Part shown: positions 51,984-60,142 of the stretch, one piece after another
How the letters are laid out: the number at the start of each line of letters is the position of its first letter
Position numbering within the stretch: position 1 is the stretch's first letter
Assembly (NCBI GenBank): GCA_048262715.1
Contig: JBLXEV010000003.1
Location: forward strand, 1-64,000
Direction of reading: 5' to 3'
From: Albirhodobacter sp048262715
GTDB lineage: Bacteria > Pseudomonadota > Alphaproteobacteria > Rhodobacterales > Rhodobacteraceae
DNA: 64,000 bases
Notes under the pieces: model-generated
What the model was told of the DNA's origin: nothing
What the model saw: the letters and a program-made list of their open reading frames with translations, nothing else
The model's database searches: none
Made by a program: the position numbers and the translations under genes

Positions 51984-53927
51984 TTAGAGCGCGCCTTGAG
52001 CCTTTAGTTTCTCTGCCTTTTCAGCATTATACCACCAGAAGTCCAGCTCGCCCAGAGCATAGGGCGGCAGCGGATCGGGGTGCTCGAACATATCGTAATA
52101 CGCAACGTTATAGGTCGGCGCATACCATTGCGGCACCCAGAAATGCAAAGCCCGCAGCGCGCGATCGAGCACACGGGCCGTCAGCTCCATCTCGGCGCGG
52201 GTCTCTGACCGGATCACATTCTCGATCAGCGCATCAATGGCAGGATTGGCGAGCCCCATCGCGTTGAACACGTCTTTGACGGAGCCAGAGCCGAAATATT
52301 GCTCCAGATCGGCACCTGTGATCGCATCTTGGCCGAGGTGGCTGGTGATCAGATCAAAATCGAAATTGCGGCGGCGCGCTTCGTATTGCACGTCATCCAC
52401 ACGGGAATTGCGGGCATCAATGCCAAGCGCGCGCATGTTCTCCACGTAAGGGTTCAGCACCTTATCGAAGGTCTGGCTATCGTTCAGGATCTCAACCCGC
52501 AGCGCCTCGCCCGCCGCGTTGCGTCGCATGCCGTCACTGCCGACCGTCCAGCCTGCTTCCGCTAGCAGGTCGCCCGCCGCGCGCATCGTCTTACGGTCAA
52601 GTTGGCGTTTGCCCCCCTCAAACGGCAGAACCGCTTCGGCCTCCAAAATTCCCTCTGGCAGATCCGCCGCGACGGGTTCCAGCAGGGCACGCTCTTCAGG
52701 GGAAGGCACCCCCGTCGCTGCCATCGGGGAGAGATCCCAGAACGAGGTCACCCGCGCATAGAGGCCGTAGAACAGCGTCTCGTTTGTCCATTCAAAATTG
52801 AACAACATCCCCAGCGCCTCGCGGGTGCGCGGATCGGAGAATTGCGGACGCCGCAGGTTGATGATGAAGCACTGCCCCGACGGGATGCCCCCGCGCGGAA
52901 GTTGGCGTTTAACGACATATCCTTTTTCCACCGCCGGAAAGTTGTAGCTATTCGCCCAGATCGAGGAGGAGGCTTCCGAGCGGAAGGTGTAATTGCCCGC
53001 TTTAAACCCCTCGAATGCGGTTTGGTAATCGGCGAAATAGGTCAGGCTGATCCGGTCGAAATTGTTGCGCCCGATACTGAGCGGATGCGCCGCGCCCCAG
53101 TAATCAGGGTTGCGCTTCCAGACCATTTTGCGGCCATCGGTGGCGCTTTCCAGCACATAGGGGCCGGACCCAAGGAAGGGCGCATCCAGCGGCTTTTCGA
53201 GATCAATCCCGCGCGCGTCAAAATCCGCTTTCGAGAAGATCGGCAAGCCACCGACGGATTGGATCAGATCGCGGCGCGGATAGCCTTCCACGAAGGTGAA
53301 TTTCACCCGCCGCGCATCGAGCGCCTCTGCCGAGGCAACCTGTTTTGCGACAACCGTTTGATAAGAGGACAAGCCTTTGGTGCGCAACTGATCGTAGGAG
53401 AACACGACATCCTCCGCCGTGATCGCGCTGCCATCCGAGAACCGAATATCCTCACGCAACGTGAAGATCACCCAGTCGCGCGAGGCAGGATATTCGAGGC
53501 TTTCGGCCAGCAGGCAGTAAGAGGCCCCGATCTCGTCCGAGGTGCCCGCCAGCATCGTTTCCAGCGGCAAGGTGGAGAGCGCAGCCCCGCGACCCGCAAC
53601 CGTAAACGGGTTGAACGTATCAAACCCGCCGGGCAACCATTCCCCGATCTCGCCGCCCTTGGGCGCATCGGGATTGACATAATCGAGATGTTTGAAATCG
53701 GCGGGGTACTTCAGATCACCAAAGGTCGAGATGCCATGCGCCTTGATCAGCGTGTCAGGATCCATGCCCGCAGCCACTTCCGGCGCGACATCCTGCGCCG
53801 CCAACGGTGCACCAAACATCCCCGAGGCCGCAACAGAGATCGCCGTCATCCCCATGAACCGCAGCATCTCGCGGCGAGAAAAGCCTTGCGGAACGGCGAA
53901 AGGGGGAACGGGCGCGCGCTGTGACAT
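51984..53927 (-). CDS. yejA: Peptide ABC transporter, periplasmic binding protein (YejA-like)
   Basis: 647 residues. The N-terminus has a Tat signal (SRREMLRFMGMTAISVAASG, cleavage near PLAAQD). The SBP-5 fold is indicated by YPADFKHLDYVNPDAPKGGE, IRFSDGSAITAEDVVFSYDQL and PDYWGAAHPLS. It captures the peptide and delivers it to YejBE. First gene of the operon; 50 bases separate it from yejB. Confidence 0.94.
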   Translation of the reverse strand: MSQRAPVPPFAVPQGFSRREMLRFMGMTAISVAASGMFGAPLAAQDVAPEVAAGMDPDTLIKAHGISTFGDLKYPADFKHLDYVNPDAPKGGEIGEWLPGGFDTFNPFTVAGRGAALSTLPLETMLAGTSDEIGASYCLLAESLEYPASRDWVIFTLREDIRFSDGSAITAEDVVFSYDQLRTKGLSSYQTVVAKQVASAEALDARRVKFTFVEGYPRRDLIQSVGGLPIFSKADFDARGIDLEKPLDAPFLGSGPYVLESATDGRKMVWKRNPDYWGAAHPLSIGRNNFDRISLTYFADYQTAFEGFKAGNYTFRSEASSSIWANSYNFPAVEKGYVVKRQLPRGGIPSGQCFIINLRRPQFSDPRTREALGMLFNFEWTNETLFYGLYARVTSFWDLSPMAATGVPSPEERALLEPVAADLPEGILEAEAVLPFEGGKRQLDRKTMRAAGDLLAEAGWTVGSDGMRRNAAGEALRVEILNDSQTFDKVLNPYVENMRALGIDARNSRVDDVQYEARRRNFDFDLITSHLGQDAITGADLEQYFGSGSVKDVFNAMGLANPAIDALIENVIRSETRAEMELTARVLDRALRALHFWVPQWYAPTYNVAYYDMFEHPDPLPPYALGELDFWWYNAEKAEKLKAQGAL

Positions 53928-54071
53928 ATAAACCTCCGGTTAAGATCTTCATAAGCTAACCGGAGTTGTGCCAAGCGCAAGCCGCAAACCCGTGAGCGCT
54001 CCGTGAGATCGCGCGATCTGTCGAAGCTGTGATGACAGCGCGCAGGCCCACAACAGCATCCCCGCAAACGC

Positions 54072-54104
54072 AAAACGCCGCACCCTTGTGAGGCGCGGCG
54101 TTTT
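54072..54104 (-). terminator. Terminator after the cytochrome cy gene
   Basis: AAAACGCCGC and GCGGCGTTTT form a ten-pair stem ending in TTTT on either strand. It lies 22 bases after the cytochrome stop. Confidence 0.88.
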
Positions 54105-54125
54105 GGTGACGTCAAGCGTCAGGGA

Positions 54126-54659
54126 TTATTGCGAAACCGACTCGAGATAGGCGATCAGGTTCACGCGATCTTCGGATTTCGGCAGACCTGCGAAGGCCAT
54201 TTTCGTGCCGGGCACAGCGTCTTTCGGCTTCTTGAGGAAGGCGTAGAGGTGCTCCGGGGTCCACTCGCCGCCGATTTCAGCCATCGCGGAGGAGTAGTTG
54301 AACCCTGCAACGCCGCCGCGTGCGCGGTTGTAAACGCCGTCGAGGTGCGGGCCAGTGCCGTTGGAGCCATCAAGCTTGTGGCAGGATTTGCACTTGCCGA
54401 AGACTTTCTCGCCAGCGGCTGCATCCGCCACAGTGAAATCAGGTGCTTCTTCAACTTCCGGCTCGGCCGAACCAGTATCGGATGCTGCCAAGAGATCGCC
54501 CGGCGCGGAAGTATCCACGGCGCCCTCGGCCATCTCATGCTCGCCATGGCCGCCACCGACCGTGAACAATGCCGAAGCCGCCCAAGAGCTGAGCAGGAAG
54601 AACAGGAACGCCCCCAGCACGGCGCCTGCAACTTTGGTGATTGTCATCGTATTGAACAT
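54126..54659 (-). CDS. Membrane-anchored cytochrome c (cytochrome cy/c552 type)
   Basis: 177 residues from ATG 54659; the open frame continues far upstream, but those residues are unlike a protein. MFNTMTITKVAGAVLGAFLFF starts an uncleaved membrane anchor. An acidic linker (about 45-80) precedes the heme domain with CKSCH, GPHLDGVYNRARG and the Met ligand region VPGTKMAFAGL. Such cytochromes carry electrons from the bc1 complex to cbb3 or aa3 oxidases, which fits the ccoNOQP genes in this window. Confidence 0.92.
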   Translation of the reverse strand: MFNTMTITKVAGAVLGAFLFFLLSSWAASALFTVGGGHGEHEMAEGAVDTSAPGDLLAASDTGSAEPEVEEAPDFTVADAAAGEKVFGKCKSCHKLDGSNGTGPHLDGVYNRARGGVAGFNYSSAMAEIGGEWTPEHLYAFLKKPKDAVPGTKMAFAGLPKSEDRVNLIAYLESVSQ

Positions 54660-55015
54660 GTCTCTTCCCTGCGGTGGCGAAATTCTGCTGCGGGCATCTA
54701 TCCGTTTCAGCGCCCCTATTTCAAGCCGAGATTGCGCCAAAGCACCGCAAATTGCGCGGATTGCCGGAGATCGGCGCAGCAATGCGCGGTTCTGTCGCGG
54801 GAAATCCACCGATTGCGCAGCGAGAACGATACCCCCCGCGCATTTAAAAACGCCCTTAAACCAGCCGTGGGAATCAAATGCGCGCCACACAGGCGATCGG
54901 CGAAGCCCGCCGCCAGCACCGCATATCAAAGCCGCTTTTCCCCGCGCGCAGGAGCGTATAGGACAGATCCAGAAACTTTGCGCCCCCTTTGCGCCGCACC
55001 AGCTGGAGAAACGCG
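54660..55015. other. Divergent intergenic region with a long inverted repeat
   Basis: 356 bases between cytochrome cy and pheA. No convincing gene. CGCGCATTT (54837-54845) and AAATGCGCG (54876-54884) are perfect nine-base inverted repeats 30 bases apart. I see no Phe-rich leader peptide before pheA. Confidence 0.5.
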
Positions 55016-55882
55016 ATGCCCAACACCACGCCCCAAACCGGACCCACCAGCACCGGCAAAATCGCGTTCCAAGGCGAACTCGGGGCCTATTCCCATCAAG
55101 CCTGCCGCGATGCGCGCCCCGATCTTGAGGCCCTGCCCTGCCGCACGTTCGAGGATGCGATCGAGGCGGTAAACTCCGGCGCGGCAGATATCGCCTGCCT
55201 TCCGGTGGAGAATTCGACCTATGGACGTGTCGCCGATATTCACCATCTCTTGCCACAAAGCGGTCTCAAGATCATCGGCGAGCAATTCGTGCGTGTGCAT
55301 ATCAACCTGCTCGCCGTTCCCGGCACCAAGCTGGAAGAGGTGAAGGCCGCGATGAGCCACACAGTTCTGCTCGGCCAATGCCGTAGCTTCTTACAAAAGC
55401 ACGGGCTGGAGCGGATCACGGGCGCTGATACCGCAGGGTCGGCGCAGATCGTCGCGCAAGATGGCAACCCCGCCGTGGCGGCGCTGGCCTCCGAACTGGC
55501 GGGTGAGATCTATGGGCTGGATGTGCTCGCGCGGCATATCGAAGACCGTCAGGATAACACCACGCGCTTCTTGATCATGAGCCCCAGTGCCGATCCCAGC
55601 CGCCGCAGCGACAAGATGATGACCACCTTCGTCTTCCGCGTCCGCAACATCCCTGCCGCGCTTTACAAGGGCTTGGGCGGGTTCGCGACCAATGGCGTGA
55701 ACATGACCAAACTGGAAAGCTATATGGTCGGCGGCAATTTCACCGCCACTCAATTCTACGCCGATATCGAGGGCCACCCCGAGGATCCGAATGTGGCTTT
55801 GGCGCTCGAAGAGCTAGCCTATTTCACCGATCATCTGGAGATCTTAGGCGTCTACCCTGCGGATCCGCGCCGTCAGGACTAA
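55016..55882 (+). CDS. pheA: Prephenate dehydratase
   Basis: 288 residues from ATG 55016 (GGAG eight bases upstream; a start nine residues earlier is less likely). Makes phenylpyruvate for phenylalanine. Catalytic domain: IAFQGELGAYSHQA, CLPVENSTYGRV and DNTTRFLIM with the catalytic TRF. The C-terminal ACT domain (from about 200) contains GVNMTKLESYMVGG, the Phe-binding ESxP-like region, so feedback inhibition is expected. No chorismate mutase domain is fused. Confidence 0.95.
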   Translation: MPNTTPQTGPTSTGKIAFQGELGAYSHQACRDARPDLEALPCRTFEDAIEAVNSGAADIACLPVENSTYGRVADIHHLLPQSGLKIIGEQFVRVHINLLAVPGTKLEEVKAAMSHTVLLGQCRSFLQKHGLERITGADTAGSAQIVAQDGNPAVAALASELAGEIYGLDVLARHIEDRQDNTTRFLIMSPSADPSRRSDKMMTTFVFRVRNIPAALYKGLGGFATNGVNMTKLESYMVGGNFTATQFYADIEGHPEDPNVALALEELAYFTDHLEILGVYPADPRRQD

Positions 55883-55903
55883 GCCAGATCACCACCGATA
55901 AAC

Positions 55904-55936
55904 ACATGGCCGCTGCCGTCTCGGCGCGGCCATTTT
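55904..55936 (+). terminator. Terminator of pheA
   Basis: ATGGCCGC-T-GCCG-TCT-CGGC-GCGGCCAT, a long stem with one bulge, then TTTT. Confidence 0.85.
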
Positions 55937-55975
55937 CACATCAACCGGACGGGCTGGGGGGAGCCGACCGCGAGA

Positions 55976-56440
55976 TCAACGCGCCGCAGCGCGCGCCGTG
56001 ATCGCCTTGGCAAAGCCCGCGATACGCTGATCGTATTTCTTGTTGAGAGAATGTTTCCCCAGCTTCGCCGATTGGATCATCAGGCGCGCCCCAAGGGAGC
56101 GCGGAGTGATATCGAAAACCACTTTCATCCGCGTTTTATCGGGTGTCACTTCGGTCAGGACCACCGTCACGCTCACTTCGAACGCGCTGGAAACGCCGGC
56201 AAAGCCCAGCGTATCGGGGCGCGAAAATTCGACGAGATCGACAATCACCTCGCGCCGCTTTCCGCGCATCTTAAACGCGATATCCCATGACATGCCGACC
56301 CCGACCTCAGTCAGTTTATCGAGGCGCTTCGCCTCAACCTTCCAGCCCTTCGCCGCAGCCTCAATCGCGCCGAAATCCGACAACACAGCGAAGGCGGCAG
56401 TGATCGGGGCGTGGATATCTTGCTGGGAAGAAAACTGCAT
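55976..56440 (-). CDS. SRPBCC-fold (START-like) protein
   Basis: 154 residues. MQFSSQQDIHAPITAAFAVLSDF is the usual first strand and helices of polyketide-cyclase/Bet v1-like folds, and the C-terminal long helix is present (GARLMIQSAKLGKHSLNKKY). These proteins bind hydrophobic ligands or act in lipid or aromatic metabolism. Function unknown. 63 bases after the nudC stop on the same strand. Confidence 0.8.
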   Translation of the reverse strand: MQFSSQQDIHAPITAAFAVLSDFGAIEAAAKGWKVEAKRLDKLTEVGVGMSWDIAFKMRGKRREVIVDLVEFSRPDTLGFAGVSSAFEVSVTVVLTEVTPDKTRMKVVFDITPRSLGARLMIQSAKLGKHSLNKKYDQRIAGFAKAITARAAAR

Positions 56441-56503
56441 CGGGTCTGGCTCCGTCGGATTGTCTCAGCCTGCACGGCCTCGCGGGGGGGATTTGCCGCG
56501 CGG

Positions 56504-57520
56504 TTATGCGCTGCATTCCGGCGCATCCGCAAGCCATTGCCGCAGCAGATAGCCCGCAATCGCCCCCTTGCGCGGCGCGGAAATGCGCGGGTGTTGCCCT
56601 GCGAACGCATCGGCCAACTCTTCCCGTGTCATCCAGAGCGCCTCTTCGATCTCGTTGGGATCTATGGTGATCTCATGGCTGAGCGCCTCGGCCCGCATCC
56701 CCAACATGAGCGACGCAGGGAACGGCCAAGGCTGTGAGGCGATATAGCGCACGGCGCCGACGGTCACGCCCGTTTCCTCAAACACTTCGCGCGCCACAGC
56801 CGCCTCCACCGTCTCGCCCGGTTCAACAAAGCCCGCGAGGCAGGAAAACATCCCCTCCGGCCATGCGGGCGAGCGCCCCATCAGCACCGAATTGCCCCGG
56901 GTTACCAGCATAATCACCACCGGATCGGTGCGCGGGAAATGTGAGGTGCCACAGCTTTCGCAGCGCCGCTGCCAACCCGCATCCGCCACCGCGCTTTCCT
57001 GCCCGCAGGCCGCGCAGAACCGGTGCGAGACATGCCAGAGCGCAAGCGCACGCGCGGTGGCAAAGCGCTCTCCCCAGCCTTCATCAAAAGAGGTCAAATG
57101 CGCGCGCAGCTCGACAAATCGCGCGTCGGGGGCGGAAGGGTGGACAATCTCGCTCGGGTCCAAAAACGCCTCAACGGCGGGCGCTCCGGCTTCGGGTTCC
57201 CATGTCGAGATATCGACCGCGAACCAATGCGTGCGGCCTCCCGCATCGACCGAAGGGCAATGCCCCAGATAGATCGGCGCACGGCCCTGACCGAAGATCG
57301 GATGCCCCGCGGCAAAATGCACGGGCGCGCCCTTTGCATCCAAGAGCACACGTCCGCGCCAGATCGGGAAGACACGCCCCGCTTCCAATGCGGCTTTTTG
57401 CGCCTCCGCGTCCCCGCGCAGATGGGCGGCACGGTCCAGCACATCCGCCGCGTGTTTCGTGCCGCTATCAGGTTGGATCAGCGCATCTTCAGGCAGGCGG
57501 TCAAAGGCAAAACGGGTCAT
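56504..57520 (-). CDS. nudC: NADH pyrophosphatase NudC
   Basis: 338 residues. Central zinc ribbon CAACGQ...CESCG followed by FPRTDPVVIMLV, then the Nudix box GFVEPGETVEAAVAREVFEETGV. After the box SQPWPFPASLMLGM is the SQPWPFPxS motif specific to NADH pyrophosphatases. NudC hydrolyses NADH and removes NAD caps from RNA. Longer than E. coli NudC (257) because of a larger N-terminal domain, as usual in alphaproteobacteria. Confidence 0.95.
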   Translation of the reverse strand: MTRFAFDRLPEDALIQPDSGTKHAADVLDRAAHLRGDAEAQKAALEAGRVFPIWRGRVLLDAKGAPVHFAAGHPIFGQGRAPIYLGHCPSVDAGGRTHWFAVDISTWEPEAGAPAVEAFLDPSEIVHPSAPDARFVELRAHLTSFDEGWGERFATARALALWHVSHRFCAACGQESAVADAGWQRRCESCGTSHFPRTDPVVIMLVTRGNSVLMGRSPAWPEGMFSCLAGFVEPGETVEAAVAREVFEETGVTVGAVRYIASQPWPFPASLMLGMRAEALSHEITIDPNEIEEALWMTREELADAFAGQHPRISAPRKGAIAGYLLRQWLADAPECSA

Positions 57521-57891
57521 CTGGGCTCACATTCCTTCACGTGCATCGGATCGGCGCTGCCCCTTCCTAGCGCAAGCACCTGTCGCGCCACAATGGGGAC
57601 AAACCGCGGCCGTGGGCGGCAGGCGGCCACCTCTTCGCGTCGATCCGGTTTGCGCCGATCCCCCCTACAAACCTTACAACTAAACGTTGTATTCTGGTTG
57701 CAAGGTTTTCAATTATATGGATTATCTAGCCTACGGAGGATAGTGTAATCCAGCCTGACGGGCCTCTTCAGTGATCCGCGCCACCTCTCTTATCGAGGGT
57801 TTTTCTCGTTACGCACAATCGCGCCAAACGGAGTGCTGTTCTCGTGCCTGATTCTGACCTGCAAAAGATCGATACCCGGCAGGAGACCACT
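57521..57891. other. Intergenic region before the phosphatase gene, with nested inverted repeats
   Basis: 371 bases; no gene recognised. The AT-rich part has AAACCTT (57669-57675) facing AAGGTTT (57702-57708), with TACAAC/GTTGTA (57675-57680, 57686-57691) nested inside. A TTGCAA-N16-GATTAT at 57698-57725 could be a promoter for the phosphatase gene. No PHO box seen. Confidence 0.4.
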
Positions 57892-59781
57892 GTGCCCAAA
57901 GGGCGTGTCCGTCTCCGAATCCTGACAACGGGCGATCTGCACGCGCATCTCACCGCCTTCGATTATTTTACCGAGTCCGAGCGCCCGACACAGGGGCTTA
58001 CCCGCGTGGCGAGCCTGATCCGCGACGCCCGCGCGCAGGCTCCCAACACGCTTTTGTTCGACAATGGCGATCTACTGCAAGGGGCAACGCTCGGCGATGT
58101 CTGCGCGCAGGCATGGGAGGATGGCTGGCCGAAAGACTATGTTCATCCCGCCATGGCGGCGTTCAACGCGCTCAAGATGGATGCGGCCACGCTCGGCAAT
58201 CATGATTTCAACTTTGGCCTCGGCTATCTGCGCGATGTTCTGGAGGGGGCGCATCATCCCGTCGTCACCGCGAATTTGGCGACCGCGCTGGGGGAAACCC
58301 CCGCGCAGGATCGCCACCTGTTGCCGCCCTATGTGATCTTGGATCGCGAGGTGGTGGATGATCAGGGCCGCATCCATCCGATCCGCATCGGAGTGATCGG
58401 CGTTGTTCCGCCTCAAACCGTCGCATGGGATCACAAGCATCTTGCCGGAAAAGTCGTCGCCCGCGGGGCGGCGGAGACGGTGCGCGCCTTCGTCCCCCAG
58501 ATGCGCGCGCAGGGTGCCGATCTTGTCGTGGTGCTCGCACATACGGGCTTTGCCGAGACCGGTGACCCCGATTGCCCCGAGGCAGAACATGCCGCTTTGG
58601 CGGTGGCGCGTGTGGCGGGGGTTGATCTGATGGTGGCGGGCCATACCCATCACGCCTTCCCTAGCCAAGACCTCCCCGCGCATCCCGAGATCGACGGCGC
58701 GCGCGGCACCGTCGCAGGCACCCCCACGGTGATGGCGGGGCAGCATGGCTCGCATCTGGGTCTAGCCGATTTTGATCTGATCCGCGCAGATGGGCGCTGG
58801 CTGGTGACCTCGGCGCGCACTGAGGCCCGCCCTGTCTTCCGCCGCAACGGCGAGGGGGTCGAGGCCTTGGTTGAGGAGGATCGCGCGCTGGTCGAGGTGA
58901 TCGCCCCTGCCCACGCCGCCACGCGCGCGCATATGGCAAAGGTTGTCGGCATCAGCGCGCGGCCTCTGCACAGTTATTTCTCAATGTTGCGCCCTGATGC
59001 CTGCTTGCAAATCGTAGCCCAAGCGCAGAGCGACCATATCACATCCGCGCTGCGCGGCACGGTGCATGAGGGCCTGCCGATCCTCTCCGCCGTCTCGCCA
59101 TTCAGGGCGGGCGGGCGCGGCGGGCCGGACGCCTATACCGAGATCCCCGAAGGCCCGATCACCATCGCCGATATCGCAAACCTCTACCTCTACCCCAATA
59201 TCTGCTGCGCGCTGCGGGTCACCGGCGCGCAGGTCGCCGACTGGCTGGAGCAATCAGCGGGCGCGTTCCAGCAGATCATCCAAGGGCAGCACGACCAGCC
59301 CCTCCTTGATCCCACCTATCCGAGCTATAATTTCGACGTGCTCTACGGGCTGACCTACGAGATTGATCTGGCCCAGCCCGCGCGGTTCAGTGTCGATGGG
59401 CGGCTGGTGTGCCCTGAATCGCACAGGGTCCATGATCTGCGGCTGGAGGGAAAACCCGTCGACCCCGCGCAAGACTTCATCGTTGCGTGCAGCGATTATC
59501 GCGCCTCGGGGGCGGGGCGGTTTGCGGGGGCGCAGCGTGAGACTGTCATCTATGAAGCGCCCGTCGAGACCCGCACCCTGATCGCAGATATGCTCGGATC
59601 AAAGCCCCCCTTCGATCCGGTGCTGCGCGAGGTCTGGCGGTTCAAGCCAATGGCGGACACCAGTGCCCTCTTGCGCACAGGGCCGCGCGCGATCCGCTAT
59701 CTCTCTGAATTGTCAAACTCTTCCGCCGATCCGATCGGGCTGGATGATGCGGGATTCTTGCAATTGAGGCTCGCGCTGTGA
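57892..59781 (+). CDS. 5'-nucleotidase/2',3'-cyclic phosphodiesterase family protein (CpdB-like)
   Basis: 629 residues from GTG 57892, chosen for AGGAG six bases upstream; a GTG at 57844 adds 16 residues. Calcineurin-like metal sites: TTGDLHAHL (DxH), LFDNGDLLQG, LGNHDFNFG (GNHD), VVLAHTGF and MVAGHTHHAF (GHTH). The C-terminal 5'-nucleotidase domain follows from about 370. CpdB relatives hydrolyse 2',3'-cyclic and 3'-nucleotides in the periplasm, but no signal peptide is present here, so its location is uncertain. Confidence 0.88.
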   Translation: MPKGRVRLRILTTGDLHAHLTAFDYFTESERPTQGLTRVASLIRDARAQAPNTLLFDNGDLLQGATLGDVCAQAWEDGWPKDYVHPAMAAFNALKMDAATLGNHDFNFGLGYLRDVLEGAHHPVVTANLATALGETPAQDRHLLPPYVILDREVVDDQGRIHPIRIGVIGVVPPQTVAWDHKHLAGKVVARGAAETVRAFVPQMRAQGADLVVVLAHTGFAETGDPDCPEAEHAALAVARVAGVDLMVAGHTHHAFPSQDLPAHPEIDGARGTVAGTPTVMAGQHGSHLGLADFDLIRADGRWLVTSARTEARPVFRRNGEGVEALVEEDRALVEVIAPAHAATRAHMAKVVGISARPLHSYFSMLRPDACLQIVAQAQSDHITSALRGTVHEGLPILSAVSPFRAGGRGGPDAYTEIPEGPITIADIANLYLYPNICCALRVTGAQVADWLEQSAGAFQQIIQGQHDQPLLDPTYPSYNFDVLYGLTYEIDLAQPARFSVDGRLVCPESHRVHDLRLEGKPVDPAQDFIVACSDYRASGAGRFAGAQRETVIYEAPVETRTLIADMLGSKPPFDPVLREVWRFKPMADTSALLRTGPRAIRYLSELSNSSADPIGLDDAGFLQLRLAL

Positions 59782-59846
59782 CGTTACATTTGCGCACCGC
59801 GCGACAACGGCCCCCCCCGCCTGAACACGACAGGTAAAACACGATC

Positions 59847-59874
59847 TTGCGAATCCCGCTTCGCGCCCTTATAT
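59847..59874 (+). promoter_or_regulatory. Promoter of the SRP RNA gene
   Basis: TTGCGA (59847-59852), 16 bases, TTATAT (59869-59874). The predicted start at about 59881 matches the first helix of the RNA. Confidence 0.65.
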
Positions 59875-59882
59875 CCCCCATT

Positions 59883-59976
59883 GAGAGGTTGGCGCGGGCG
59901 AGCGCCTCGCCAACCCGGTCAGGTCCGGAAGGAAGCAGCCGCAACGAGTCCCGTTTGGGTCGCTGTCCAGCCTCTC
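59883..59976 (+). ncRNA. ffs: Signal recognition particle RNA, small bacterial type (4.5S)
   Basis: About 94 bases. Closing helix GAGAGG/CCTCTC, and the universal domain IV segment GGTCAGGTCCGGAAGGAAGCAGCC, of which the parts GTCAGGTCC and GGAAGCAGCC are the Ffh-binding asymmetric loops and GGAA the tetraloop. The RNA is part of SRP for membrane-protein targeting. Its place just before dnaX is typical of alphaproteobacteria. Confidence 0.97.
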
Positions 59977-60142
59977 ACCCTCTCCCCACATGGTTTTAGC
60001 TGTTCCAGCGCTTAGTTTTAGCGTCCTAGCGCTGCGCGAAACGGGCGACCTCCGGCTTATCCGCCGCGCCGCCCAGATCCTCGGCTGTGTGCTTGCCGAT
60101 AGGCCGCAGAGCCCCTAGATTGGCCCCAACCAAGGAGCCTTC

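Noticed and set aside
52602..53924. 440-residue open frame antisense to yejA
   Set aside because: It lies fully inside yejA on the other strand, is Arg-rich and has no recognisable motif.
54660..55256. Upstream extension of the cytochrome cy reading frame to 376 residues
   Set aside because: The extension crosses the intergenic region and overlaps pheA; only the part from ATG 54659 has a membrane anchor and heme domain.
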